From an uncultured Acidiferrobacteraceae bacterium (GTDB taxonomy: Bacteria > Pseudomonadota > Gammaproteobacteria > Acidiferrobacterales > SZUA-150), in NCBI GenBank assembly GCA_913009895.1, contig CAJVXY010000006.1, positions 1 to 64,000 of the forward strand: a DNA stretch of 64,000 bases, given 5' to 3'. The stretch's first letter is position 1. Every line of letters starts with the position of its first letter. Under the pieces are notes generated by a model, which searched no databases, was not told where the DNA came from, and was given only the letters and a program-made list of their open reading frames with translations. A program made the position numbers and the translations under genes. Positions 1-9,765 of the stretch are shown here, in pieces.

Positions 1-1067
1 AGCTAAAAGAAAAACTACTGTTTAACTCAGTTCGTTTACCTGTGGTTGCGTCATAAACATTGTAACGCCATACCTGGGTATCGAATGTGGTTCGATCAAG
101 ACAGGTATCAACATTGGTTACAGTCACACCATCGAATTCACTTTTGGATCTTAAGAAATTATTTACATCAAAAGCCAGCCGGTAAGTATCCTGTTGTGTC
201 ACCAATACACCCGTCTGCAAACTACTGTTCCAGACAAATGTTTTTGCAACCCCGGTTGTGCCCGATGCATCATCAAACAAGGCGTTGACTGCCTCGATGT
301 TATAGCCTGCTGCTTGATTGAAGGCATCACCCGCCTCGCTAATAAATTCAAATTGCGGCTTGCTGTCACTGCGCGCAACTGTCCTGAGGGTGCCTTTAAA
401 GTAAGGTGGGTCTGCGGGTATAATTTTATTTATGAGCTTGAAGTTAAACTCAAAACTACCGAAGGGATTGTCATTGCTCACTTCTGAACTAATCACAGCC
501 TGCGCCATTAATGCGCTATCTGGAAACATGGAATCCTCAAAATTGGGCCACCAGATGTTGACGTATTGCGGGCTATTACTAAATGCCCTGACTGATTCAA
601 CAGTCCATTTCTCGTACTTCAATACAGCCGCGCCATTGGCACTCGTCTGACCCTGGCCTTGCTCACAGCGGTCAAGATTAATCAGGGCGACATAAGGGCC
701 GGTATTGACCATATCACCAACACGGGCCTGGGCAACAATACAAAGAATCGTGTTCACGGTATTCAGCGGTCCCATGGATTCATCCCAGACACTTGTGTTC
801 ACAAGGTCTAGGAAATAATCTGAATTCGCAGGTATTGCAGTAGTATCGGCGATTACTTTTGGCAGAAAATTTCCGATTAATGCCGGTGACGCCTGTTCCC
901 GTGGGCGTCACGACACTCATGGTGGTGGCCATTTCCAGACCAGATACCGCGCCACTGACCCCGCCATCGCCTTCGGGACTGGGTGAACAGCCAGATAAGA
1001 CTAACAGGATGCCTGTCAGAACAGGTAAAACCGTAAAATTCCTTAGATTCTTGCTTAAATTGATCAT
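1..1067 (-). pseudogene. Frameshifted, partial lipoprotein; paralogue of the gene at 2668-5355
   Basis: Reading leftward from an ATG at 1067, with GGGAG about 8 nt upstream, the product opens with a lipoprotein signal peptide and lipobox LSGC (Cys27). It then has the same SPxPEGDG and VSGLEMATTMSVV stretch as the lipoprotein at 2668-5355. Near 885-905 the frame breaks. An adjacent frame then runs without a stop to the window edge and matches the neighbour again, for example CIVAQARVGDMVNTGPY against CFVKQARIADLVNTGGY and SPQYVNIW against SPQYVKIW. This is therefore the 5' part of a paralogue with one indel, which may be a real mutation or a sequence error. The likely location is the outer membrane. 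The function is unknown and no catalytic motif was recognised. The 3' end lies outside the window. Confidence 0.75.
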
Positions 1068-1159
1068 TTGAAAAACTCCCACACCATCTGTTAAGCATAG
1101 ACAATTCTGGGCGAAGTTCAAAAAAGACAGAGACCAGTTTCTGCCTTTTTTGATTAAAT

Positions 1160-2368
1160 TTAAGGTGTATTTGCTGTGCCAGCCGTTATGGTGCAGGTTT
1201 GAAAATCTGCTGAATTATCGTCTGTATCAACACCATTAGGAATACGGCAAATCGACTTGTTACTTAAACTACTATCTATTGGTGCGGCATTACCTTCTCC
1301 AGTTGGCGGTGTAGACGCAAACGTTCCCTCGTAGGCCACGCTATCCAGAACAAGCGTAGAAGTTTCCAGTCTTATTCCATCCGGCCCATCCTGAATAGCA
1401 CTACTGGGGGAACCGATGTTTACAAAAAGCGTACCGCCTCCAGGTGGTGAAATATTACCTACAATCAGGTAACCGCCAGGAGCAAGTACTCCTGCTGACC
1501 CAAGGAAAACCACTCTGTATACAAGACCATCTGCACCATTCACAAAAGACAGTATGACGCCACTTAAGTTTATTGGCGATGCGCTGGTATTCAGTATTTC
1601 TACAAATTCTGCAGTATCAGTAAACAGATTATCATAATCGATTTCATTAATAATCAAACCGAGTGCGCCCAGGAAACCGGTAAAACTTGCCGTGTTGGCA
1701 GCAGGATCAATAGCATTAGTATTGATGTCCTGAATGGTTATGGCATCGGCCGTCACCATATAACTTGCGCCAGGTGTCTGTGCAGTAGTTGTGAGTATAA
1801 CTTTGTTGCCAGCTATGATGGCTCCGGTGACTGTGAGGCCATTATCAATTGTAAACTGACTACCATTAGAGAAAATACTTCCGGCATTAAGGTCACGGCT
1901 AAAAAGAACCTCAACGGTATTTGCATCAACAGCACCGGCAGAAACGACATAGGTGAGCGCGTTAAAACCGGAAAAAACAGCGGCATTGCTGTTGTCATCA
2001 ATGGGATCGCCATTAGTATCCTGAACCGTAAAATGGGCGGTAACAGTGTAAGAAGCTCCAGCAGATTGGGCATTTGTGGTCAGAGTCACAACAGGGCCCG
2101 TTACGCTGGCACCAGAAACAGTCAAGCCGTTGTTAATTATAAACTGAACAGATGCATCGATAATGCTGGCTGAATTAATATCCCGGTCAAAGGTGACGTC
2201 AACCATGGTTGTAGAAGTTGATTCTGCACTCAAAACAACCGTAGCTGCTGATGCGGCAGTCGTCGAAACAGGATCATCGCCGTCATCAGTTGCACAAGAA
2301 AACAGTGGTACTGTCAATAAAAAAATAAGTGCAATCCTTAACGGATTAGTAAAAAAATATTTTATCAT
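1160..2368 (-). CDS. Lipoprotein with two Ig-like repeats and a C-terminal lamin-tail domain
   Basis: The product is about 402 residues. A signal peptide ends in lipobox LFSC (Cys25), so lipidation and envelope anchoring are likely. Two homologous repeats of roughly 95 residues follow (about 35-135 and 136-230), both with the pattern VxVxFxRDxNxxSI ... NGLTVxGAxxxGxxVxLTT ... GASYxVTA. This resembles bacterial SbsA/SwmB-type Ig-like domains. The C-terminal part (about 232-375) begins LIINEIDYDN and contains AEFVEILNTS, the hallmark of the lamin-tail domain found in bacterial surface proteins. The ATG at 2368 is preferred over a GTG at 2386 because it gives a normal signal peptide. It lies between two unrelated lipoprotein genes read in the same direction. 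It is probably a surface adhesive or structural protein; no enzyme domain was seen. Confidence 0.85.
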   Translation of the reverse strand: MIKYFFTNPLRIALIFLLTVPLFSCATDDGDDPVSTTAASAATVVLSAESTSTTMVDVTFDRDINSASIIDASVQFIINNGLTVSGASVTGPVVTLTTNAQSAGASYTVTAHFTVQDTNGDPIDDNSNAAVFSGFNALTYVVSAGAVDANTVEVLFSRDLNAGSIFSNGSQFTIDNGLTVTGAIIAGNKVILTTTAQTPGASYMVTADAITIQDINTNAIDPAANTASFTGFLGALGLIINEIDYDNLFTDTAEFVEILNTSASPINLSGVILSFVNGADGLVYRVVFLGSAGVLAPGGYLIVGNISPPGGGTLFVNIGSPSSAIQDGPDGIRLETSTLVLDSVAYEGTFASTPPTGEGNAAPIDSSLSNKSICRIPNGVDTDDNSADFQTCTITAGTANTP

Positions 2369-2614
2369 CGGAGTCCACCATATCACTTCTAGCTGTTGTA
2401 AATTCTTCAGCCGCTAATTTTATCTCTAACATTGCTACTATTGTACAACCATGACTATCTGACTGAAAATATTTTTTTGAGTATCTGCCCTACAATAGGT
2501 CATTTCCGTGAATATTATTTATCTTTATCAGATAATTATTGTCGCATTTCCAGGCTGGATACACAGCCTACAGTTCCGCCTCCTCCCGGATTGGGGTAAC
2601 GGACGGATAACGAG

Positions 2615-2644
2615 ATAATGGCAGAGAAAAATCTCTGCCATTAT
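2615..2644 (-). terminator. Stem-loop downstream of the 895-residue lipoprotein gene
   Basis: A perfect 12-bp stem (2615-2626 with 2633-2644) closes a 6-nt loop and lies 24 nt beyond the stop of the gene ending at 2668. There is no clear U-tract on either strand, so it may be a weak terminator or a 3'-end stabiliser rather than a classical intrinsic terminator. Confidence 0.4.
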
Positions 2645-2667
2645 GCTCAAATTACTAACTTCAGTCC

Positions 2668-5355
2668 TTACTGAAGCTCACCATCAATTACTTTTGGCGG
2701 GGTATCAATTGAGATTGGAATATCGCTGAAGCTAATAATCATAGGATTAACTGAATCAACTGTGGGCAAATTCAGTTCATTTTTCGCTCTGTCTTCTTCA
2801 AGAATGCTGGTGCACGGTAATGTATCAGATACCCCTGGAGAGGCCTCATATTCAATAAGTAATTGCTCTATGCCCAGAGGTTTGATCACATAATTAGTGT
2901 TATTGAAATCCGTTAGCACCACGCCTTTAGTCATGTTTATCGAGCTAATATTCCAGTTTCTGGTTGAAGTGTAAGGCCATTTAAAATCCGGGAGATAGGG
3001 GTACATATCACCGTCATAAGTATCAAAAACCGTCAACAGTCCACCCCATATATCAGCTTGAGGAAAACCCAGCGTATTGTTGATATCATCTGCAAGGTCA
3101 TGTTGATAAAGGAACTGGATTAGCTCATTGAATGGTACAACAGGATTTGCTGCCGTATTTAGTGAAACAGTGTAAGTTTTATAGTAATCCCTTGTTCCGG
3201 TACCCCATGTATATTCAGATTCATTCTGCTTTAATACTGGTAAATTAGTTGCACTGATTATACCGCCACCTGCAAGTGTTGGATGGAAGAGTGTATTAAG
3301 GGGAATCTGGACATCCCTGAGCCTAGACATTGACTGGGAAGTAAAACTGACAGCACTTGTATCCAGTAGTGCTACTTCCAAACCGTTACCAACAGTATTA
3401 TCGATTAATATGTATTTCTTACCAGTAGATTGAAGCGTATAAGTGCGTAGTCCGCCTTCTGTTGCTGGTAAATTCACGGCATTTGTAATCAGCCCTCCGA
3501 CGGCACTGGGTGCTGCAGTATTAAAGCTCGGGTAGGTAATCACAGAAGCGCCAGTCGGTGCAGACACACCACCTATCAAACAGTTGCTGTAACAATAGAG
3601 GGTAGTCGTCGAGCCTGTTTCGGTCGCAGCAGTATATAGAGTACTATGCCAGGGGAAAAGATTTTCATACCTGCCTGTGTAAGTTAATGAGCCAGTTGCT
3701 GGATTCCCGGTCAGACTGTGATCATATCCCATGTTTGTGCTGAATGCGTACAGGTACAAGGGGGAGCTAAGCGGGTTGCCCGCAGAGTCAACTGGTTGGT
3801 TAATTGTTTCTACTGGTACCGGTTCCGGTGAAATGGAGTATTCATTGGTAACTGGATCCTGAACGAGGCCAGCCACTATTTCAAAGTTAAATGTCGAAGG
3901 ATTGATCACAATACGCCAACGATCAAATCCGAAATCTGATGCTTGCCTTCCCGCTCCGTCCCAGGTTGCGATCAGACCAGGAGTTCCTGAATAATTACCA
4001 TAATATGAAAACGGTGCGCCGCCAACATTGGCAATACTTACTGTCCTGCCAATGATTCTGGATAATTCTCCTTCAGATCGGTGCACGACATAAGTATCAC
4101 TCGCTAAGTCGGTAGTAGTAATTACTGCCTGATCGGGCATGTAAATTGAACTATCACCTGAATACCAATTCAAACCATAACTACTGGCCCAGCCACTCAA
4201 CCCCAAATACTCAAAGCCAAATCGTTTTTCATTGTCTACTCTTTGACCGGCAGACACTGGGTAGCCATTGACCACTCCATTTTGCTCATAATAAACACCA
4301 TATGTTCTGGCTTCTAAGAACGGGTTGGTACGATCAAAACAGGCTTCAGTAACAGTGTTTAACAATCCAATATTACGCCTGAAAAGATGTGTTAAGTTAT
4401 ACACGACCTCAAAACCTTCTTGGGTAGTATCTATGACGCAAGGATCTATAGGAGTGAAGCCATCGGTATCAACACACCTGACTTTTAGCTCTCTGTTAAA
4501 ACTTACACTGGCACCACTATTACCCTGAGCATCATCCATTACCACGCTAGCCGACCCAAGCTCATACCTGTCATAATCTTGTAAAAAAGGGTCGCCTGAC
4601 TCAACAAATGATAAAAATTCCACTTTGTTATCATTCCTTTGTACGGTTCTTGTGTTCATAAGGAATGGCGGAATATCTCCTTCCTCACCAACTGGCGGCG
4701 TTACCTCTAAAGACATTTTCATTTCAAATTGCCCGACAGGGTTTGTAGAATTTGCCTCTGAGAAAATAATCAGCTCCATAACCAGGCCGCCACTCCAATC
4801 AGTTCCAAGAAAATCAGCAAATGGAACCCATATTTTAACGTATTGAGGAGAATGCTCGAATGCGCGATCTGATTTAACCACAGCGCGGAAAAATCCCACA
4901 TTACTTAATCCGGCAATACACTCACTAGGATTGAGATAAGCTGTATAACCACCAGTATTCACAAGATCAGCGATTCGTGCTTGCTTTACAAAACAGAGCA
5001 GTAAATTTACAAATTGCAAAGACTCGTTAGAGTCTTCAGCTACAGAAACATCGACCTTATCTTTTTCATAATCAGATTCAGGATCGAAAACCTGCCCGCT
5101 AATTACCTTACCAACAATATTGCTCAATTCCGATATGGTTAGATTGGGTGTCTTCATTGATGCCGGACTGGCATTAAATCCACCTGTCGGAGCCACCACG
5201 CTCATGGTGGTGGCCATTTCCAGGCCAGACACACCGCCACTGACGCTGCCGTCGCCTTCTGGGTTAGGTGAACAGCCTGCCACTAATATGAATAGTGCCA
5301 GTCCGGTAGCCATTCGCATTACTATTGCTATATTGCTGCTGTTATCTGTTGTCAT
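2668..5355 (-). CDS. Large lipoprotein of unknown function (about 895 aa)
   Basis: Start ATG 5355 is preferred to an in-frame ATG at 5394, because AGGGG lies about 10 nt upstream and it gives a plausible signal peptide with lipobox LVAGC (Cys28). The mature protein opens SPNPEGDGSVSG...GLEMATTMSVV, shared almost exactly with the broken gene at 1-1067, so the two are paralogues. The body is rich in Tyr, Asn, Ser, Thr and Gly with no transmembrane segments or enzyme motifs that I recognise. Scattered Cys residues (CVDTDG...DPCVID, LYCYSNC) could form disulfides. It is probably exported and membrane-anchored. An alternative start at ATG 5316 (MRMATG) is possible but gives a very short signal peptide. 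Coding is clear from the length of the open frame; the function is not inferable. Confidence 0.85.
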   Translation of the reverse strand: MTTDNSSNIAIVMRMATGLALFILVAGCSPNPEGDGSVSGGVSGLEMATTMSVVAPTGGFNASPASMKTPNLTISELSNIVGKVISGQVFDPESDYEKDKVDVSVAEDSNESLQFVNLLLCFVKQARIADLVNTGGYTAYLNPSECIAGLSNVGFFRAVVKSDRAFEHSPQYVKIWVPFADFLGTDWSGGLVMELIIFSEANSTNPVGQFEMKMSLEVTPPVGEEGDIPPFLMNTRTVQRNDNKVEFLSFVESGDPFLQDYDRYELGSASVVMDDAQGNSGASVSFNRELKVRCVDTDGFTPIDPCVIDTTQEGFEVVYNLTHLFRRNIGLLNTVTEACFDRTNPFLEARTYGVYYEQNGVVNGYPVSAGQRVDNEKRFGFEYLGLSGWASSYGLNWYSGDSSIYMPDQAVITTTDLASDTYVVHRSEGELSRIIGRTVSIANVGGAPFSYYGNYSGTPGLIATWDGAGRQASDFGFDRWRIVINPSTFNFEIVAGLVQDPVTNEYSISPEPVPVETINQPVDSAGNPLSSPLYLYAFSTNMGYDHSLTGNPATGSLTYTGRYENLFPWHSTLYTAATETGSTTTLYCYSNCLIGGVSAPTGASVITYPSFNTAAPSAVGGLITNAVNLPATEGGLRTYTLQSTGKKYILIDNTVGNGLEVALLDTSAVSFTSQSMSRLRDVQIPLNTLFHPTLAGGGIISATNLPVLKQNESEYTWGTGTRDYYKTYTVSLNTAANPVVPFNELIQFLYQHDLADDINNTLGFPQADIWGGLLTVFDTYDGDMYPYLPDFKWPYTSTRNWNISSINMTKGVVLTDFNNTNYVIKPLGIEQLLIEYEASPGVSDTLPCTSILEEDRAKNELNLPTVDSVNPMIISFSDIPISIDTPPKVIDGELQ

Positions 5356-6088
5356 ACTGTTAATACCCCTAAGTACTGCCTTAATTATTGCCATCGGAGG
5401 CTCTCGTTAAAATATCCTGAGCCAAATTCTGTTCTATATACTAATTAAATATATGGCAAACAGCCCATTAAGCAACGTATTTACCTTTAAAAATTTAATA
5501 AATTCCATTCTGACAGCAAATTTCTATAAATTACCCTGTTAGCGCCTCAGAATCCCACCTATAGACGCGCCATGCTAACAAAGCTGGCTTACACCTGACT
5601 TACAATTTTAGTTTAATTTGGCTATGTATTATGTGAACTGGTTCTCAATTGCTTAGTTCTTGGGAAGATATATTAAAAAATCTAATAGTTTTCTGTTTAT
5701 ATTCAATGAGTTGTACTTAATAAAAAATTGGTTTATAACAACTGGGGTAAAGAAATCCTGATAACTATTTGATAACTAGACTAAAACCTTGTAAGAACGT
5801 GCCGACATTGTCACTCACAACAAACCTGCCACAGGCGACTGCAGTTAAGTCTTACTTGTCAGATTTTATCATCATGTCGTCAGTACTTTATTCCTTCGCT
5901 CGCATCTGACTTCGAGCTAGAATAGCCTGCATTATCACGGCAAAATTAGTTTATGAGAGGAATAATTTACAAGCTATATCAGTTATTACTGCCATGTTTT
6001 TAGCAACAGCTTGCGACAGTGGCATTGTTGAGACAGGGCATTTGTCTCCGACATTGTTTCCCAGTAAACCCGGGTACTACAATTATTT
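5356..6088. other. Long AT-rich non-coding interval
   Basis: This lies between two divergently read genes and probably holds both promoters. A short frame ending in a TGA that overlaps the ATG at 6089 contains ITAMFLATACDSG, reminiscent of a lipoprotein signal. It has no plausible start codon with a ribosome site, so it was not called. No RNA gene or repeat was recognised. Confidence 0.4.
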
Positions 6089-7282
6089 ATGAGTAATTCT
6101 AAATCTTCTGAACAACGTGGCCATAAAGTCACCGACAATAAGGTTGATACAGAGGCCAGTCGTTGCGAATCCCTTATCCTGTTAACAGCATTATTGTTTA
6201 TTGAAGATGAGGAGCTATTGGGGACCAAGCAACTGGCTAAGGCAAAAGCAGATTTTAAAGCCTTAACAAAACATACCATGCACATTCACGAGGCGCTCAG
6301 GCATTTATCAGATGTTTTGCAGGTCAACCGCAGCTTGAACCTGACCTATATAAAAATTGATAACAATCTCAATGAGATTGATACAAGTATCAATAACATT
6401 GAGCAACAAATTAACAATGCAAAGCAGGCCTTACTGGATGACAACCCGCCTGCACATGTCCACGCCGGGTTCCTGGGTGACCTGTTCTCATTTTCCCGGG
6501 ACTTCAAGCAAAAAATCAGAGGCTTTCAGGCAGAACTCATTCTGTACGTACAGGCCAGGGAAACTGAATCACGATATGCCAACCAATACCATGGGGCATT
6601 AAAGAAGCGTCAATTAATCAAGGAGAAATTGTCGGAACAACTGGGCATGATTTCAACTCAGCAGGCACATGCAAGTGAACTGGTCATTGATGAACTTGAT
6701 TTTGCTAAAATTGACGCCCGCTACCAGTCTGCAAGCCAGTCACTAAAGCACCACACACAACGGGTTAATGATATCCTGAACGATATAAAATTGATGTGTG
6801 AGATGGTCACTCATCCATCGTTACGAGAACGGCCTGAAGGCCTGGTAAATTATAATAAAGCACCCTACGAGGATCTGCACGCCAAATACACACACGCAAC
6901 AGAAGAATTCCCGTTTATTGCCAAAAGAAAAGAAAATTTACTACATGTATTCAGGTTGTTCCAGCACTCACACAATATTTTTCTTGATGACTTGTATAAC
7001 CTTAATAATTCACTGGCATCAATTGTCGGAGACACCGATGCATATTTCCAGACAAAGTCTGATTATCACCACATACGCGATGTAACCCTGAAATCACGCA
7101 CACTTGAATCGCTGATAGATTTTTTGCAGATAGCATCATTGTTATTAAAACAAATGGAAAATTTAACCTATGAAAATTTTACAAAAGCGCTCTCAAAACT
7201 CATCGATACCGTTGACTCACCCTGGTTTGAGATTCAGCAAGGATTAATTGGCAGTAAAATAAATGCCGAAGCCCGGCTTTAG
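6089..7282 (+). CDS. Hypothetical coiled-coil protein (397 aa)
   Basis: I do not recognise the family. The sequence is charged and largely helical, with heptad-like stretches around residues 85-120 (NLNEIDTSINNIEQQINNAKQ) and 165-250, and no signal peptide, membrane segment or nucleotide-binding motif. It is probably cytosolic. A hydrophobic patch near residues 28-40 (LILLTALLFIEDEELLG) looks more like a buried helix than a membrane anchor. The gene ends 30 nt before sthA on the same strand, so the two may be co-transcribed, but a functional link is only inference. The ribosome site before the ATG is weak. Confidence 0.7.
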   Translation: MSNSKSSEQRGHKVTDNKVDTEASRCESLILLTALLFIEDEELLGTKQLAKAKADFKALTKHTMHIHEALRHLSDVLQVNRSLNLTYIKIDNNLNEIDTSINNIEQQINNAKQALLDDNPPAHVHAGFLGDLFSFSRDFKQKIRGFQAELILYVQARETESRYANQYHGALKKRQLIKEKLSEQLGMISTQQAHASELVIDELDFAKIDARYQSASQSLKHHTQRVNDILNDIKLMCEMVTHPSLRERPEGLVNYNKAPYEDLHAKYTHATEEFPFIAKRKENLLHVFRLFQHSHNIFLDDLYNLNNSLASIVGDTDAYFQTKSDYHHIRDVTLKSRTLESLIDFLQIASLLLKQMENLTYENFTKALSKLIDTVDSPWFEIQQGLIGSKINAEARL

Positions 7283-7312
7283 TTATTTCCCCCTATTCCA
7301 CTGCAACCGACC

Positions 7313-8716
7313 TTGCAAGTGAAACAACAATCCAGGTTTGATCTGATAGTAATTGGCAGTGGCCCCGCCGGACAACGTGCAGCCATCCAGGCAGCCAAGC
7401 TGGGAAAGCGTGCAGTTATTATCGAAAGAAATAATGTTATCGGTGGTGTGGCCCTGCACACTGGCACTATCCCCAGCAAAACATTACGCGAAACCATTCT
7501 TTACCTGACTGGTTGGGATCAGCGTGGTTTTTATGGCCATGATTACCGCCTGAAGTCAGAGATTACTGCCGAAGATTTGCGGCTAAGACTGGACATAACC
7601 ATACAACACGAGCTGGAAATTATTCACAGGAAGTTGTCAAGAAATAATATTGACGTAATTCATGGAACCGCATCATTTACCGATCCAAATACAATTAACG
7701 TGCACCAGGAGGATGGCAGCTCGCTGAACTTGTCAGCCGATTATTTTCTGATTGCCACGGGAACACGGCCCCGTCGTCCCGATAATATTGAATTTGACGA
7801 TATCTCTATTACCGATGCAGATGGCCTTTTAAATGCAACAGGTCTTCCTGAATCTGTCACTATTATCGGGGCCGGAGTCATTGGCATTGAATATGCAACC
7901 ATGCTCAATGCCCTTGAGATCGATGTAACACTCATTAATGAAAGCGCTAACATTCTGCCATTTGTTGACAGGGAAATAATTACTGAATTCCTGGGCCACC
8001 AAAAAAATCGTGGCATGAAGTTTTATTCAGGAACAAAAATTCAGTCAATCCTGAAAACGACAACAGGAACAGTTATCACCACCATGGAAAACGGTGAAAA
8101 ACATGAGTGTGAAGTACTCATCTATACGGCTGGCCGAATCGGTTGCACCTCTTCACTCAGGCTTGAGAATGCCGGCCTTACTGCAAACAATCGCCACCTG
8201 ATAAAGGTTAACGAAAATTACCAGACGGACGTAGCACATATTTTTGCTGCCGGAGATGTCATTGGTTTCCCCAGCCTGGCCTCCACAGCAATGGAACAAG
8301 GCAGGACTGTCGCACTACATGCATTTGGTTATGAAAAAGTATGCGACATGATAAACATTCCTTATGGAATTTACTCGGTGCCGGAAATTAGCATGATTGG
8401 CAAAACAGAAGCTGAATTACAGCAAGAAAATATTCCTTACGTCACAGGCAAAGCCAATTTCCAGGAAACAGCACGAGGACAAATACTTGGACTACGATCG
8501 GGCATGCTTAAACTTTTGGCTAGTTCCACTGACCGTCATCTGCTCGGTGTCCACATCATGGGTTATAGTGCTACTGAGCTTGTCCATATTGGCCAGTCTG
8601 TCATCAAGCTACAGGGCAAGCTCGATTATTTTTTAAACAATATATTCAACTATCCAACATTGGCAGGCGCCTATAAAATTGCCGCCCTGGATGCATGGAA
8701 TCATATGCAAAATTAA
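7313..8716 (+). CDS. sthA: Soluble pyridine nucleotide transhydrogenase SthA
   Basis: This FAD flavoprotein transfers hydride between NADPH and NAD+, balancing the cytosolic NADH and NADPH pools. The 467-residue length matches the family (466 in E. coli). The N-terminal FAD-binding Rossmann motif is IGSGPAGQRAA, and a second dinucleotide fold starts IIGAGVIGIEYA. The region equivalent to the redox-active disulfide of lipoamide dehydrogenases reads GGVALHTGTIPSKTLRE, with no CxxxxC pair, which is what separates SthA from the disulfide reductases. A dimerisation domain follows. The start is uncertain: TTG 7313 or GTG 7319, neither with a clear ribosome site. It lies 30 nt after the coiled-coil gene and converges with amrS, 5 nt between the stops. 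Confidence 0.93.
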   Translation: MQVKQQSRFDLIVIGSGPAGQRAAIQAAKLGKRAVIIERNNVIGGVALHTGTIPSKTLRETILYLTGWDQRGFYGHDYRLKSEITAEDLRLRLDITIQHELEIIHRKLSRNNIDVIHGTASFTDPNTINVHQEDGSSLNLSADYFLIATGTRPRRPDNIEFDDISITDADGLLNATGLPESVTIIGAGVIGIEYATMLNALEIDVTLINESANILPFVDREIITEFLGHQKNRGMKFYSGTKIQSILKTTTGTVITTMENGEKHECEVLIYTAGRIGCTSSLRLENAGLTANNRHLIKVNENYQTDVAHIFAAGDVIGFPSLASTAMEQGRTVALHAFGYEKVCDMINIPYGIYSVPEISMIGKTEAELQQENIPYVTGKANFQETARGQILGLRSGMLKLLASSTDRHLLGVHIMGYSATELVHIGQSVIKLQGKLDYFLNNIFNYPTLAGAYKIAALDAWNHMQN

Positions 8717-8721
8717 CCAGC

Positions 8722-9765
8722 TTACTCATATTTTTTTAACAGCACACCCTCTTCACCACAACAAGACGCTGCACATTTTTTAATTTCATTAATTGTTTTT
8801 TCGTCAGCAGCCAGGTAACTGGACACGGGTAAATTCTCTTCAGCACAGTCACAACCCTTGTCCCCATAAACATATACGTTTTTGAGCCCCACCTCTCTTG
8901 CCACCTCAATTGCCTGGGTCAGATCCGATAAGGATGTCGGTGGTATATGCGCCAGTTTGAATGCTGGAAAAAAACGCGTAATGTGCCACGGACTGTCTTC
9001 GCCCAAATATTGCTTTATCCAGCCGGCAATGGCGCGATAGGTTTCCGGGTTATTATTTTTCCCCGGAATAATATTGGTGCGGGTTTCCACGTGGATACCT
9101 AGCTCGTATGCCATTTTTATTGAATCTAACACCTGGCCTACGGTGGCAACAGAACAAATGTCTTTATAAAACTTATCGTCAAAACTTTTGATATCAGAAC
9201 ATAAAACATCAATCCAGGGCGCCATGAGCTCCAGCGCTTCCTTTGTAACAAAACTATTTGAAACATAAACCGTGAACAGGCCGGCTTCCCGGGCCAGGCG
9301 TGATACCTCAAGCACGTACTCCAGCCAAACAGCCGGTTCGGAGTAGGTAAAGGCAATGCCATCAACATTCAAACGTCTTGCGCTTTTTATCAAATCAGCC
9401 GGGCTCGCGTAGGCGGATCTGGATTCTCCTTTAGCCAGCTCATCCAGCGCCTCTACGCCCCAGGATATTTCCAGGTTATGGCAACCGCCGCAACGAAAGT
9501 TGCAACCATAACTACCGACAGAAAGTAACTGGCTGCCAGGGCGAAAATGTTTGACAGGTTTGTCTTCTATGGGCCCCACATCTATTGCAGATAAGATGCC
9601 ATAAGACAGGTTATACAAGGTGCCATGGCGATTCACATGGGCCTGGCAAAACCCCCGCTGGCCATGCACCAGCTTGCAGCGCCAGTGGCATAAATGACAG
9701 CGTACGACCTCGTTATCAAGCTTCTCCTGAAGATGGGTTTTTACCAGTTGATATGAATTTTGCAT
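8722..9765 (-). CDS. amrS: AmmeMemoRadiSam-system radical SAM enzyme AmrS
   Basis: This is a radical SAM protein of the AmrS family (347 aa). The SAM-cluster motif is Cys88-x3-Cys92-x2-Cys95 (GCNFRCGGCHN), followed by the characteristic GPIEDKPVKHF segment just upstream and FTYSEPAVWLEY further on. An N-terminal Cys group (CHLCHWRC...GFC, residues 23-40) and a Cys-rich C-terminus (GCDC, CAASCC) may bind a metal or an extra cluster. In many genomes AmrS sits beside AmrA (AMMECR1) and a MEMO-like AmrB. Neither is present here, so the partners, if any, lie elsewhere. The substrate of the family is not settled. Convergent with sthA. Confidence 0.9.
   Translation of the reverse strand: MQNSYQLVKTHLQEKLDNEVVRCHLCHWRCKLVHGQRGFCQAHVNRHGTLYNLSYGILSAIDVGPIEDKPVKHFRPGSQLLSVGSYGCNFRCGGCHNLEISWGVEALDELAKGESRSAYASPADLIKSARRLNVDGIAFTYSEPAVWLEYVLEVSRLAREAGLFTVYVSNSFVTKEALELMAPWIDVLCSDIKSFDDKFYKDICSVATVGQVLDSIKMAYELGIHVETRTNIIPGKNNNPETYRAIAGWIKQYLGEDSPWHITRFFPAFKLAHIPPTSLSDLTQAIEVAREVGLKNVYVYGDKGCDCAEENLPVSSYLAADEKTINEIKKCAASCCGEEGVLLKKYE

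Noticed and set aside
46-650. Three overlapping rightward frames at the left edge
   Set aside because: The minus strand carries a continuous frame homologous to the 895-aa lipoprotein across this stretch.
5953-6091. Small lipoprotein-like frame (LATACDSG) before the 397-aa gene
   Set aside because: No usable start codon gives a full signal peptide; the ATG 5953 frame stops after 16 codons.
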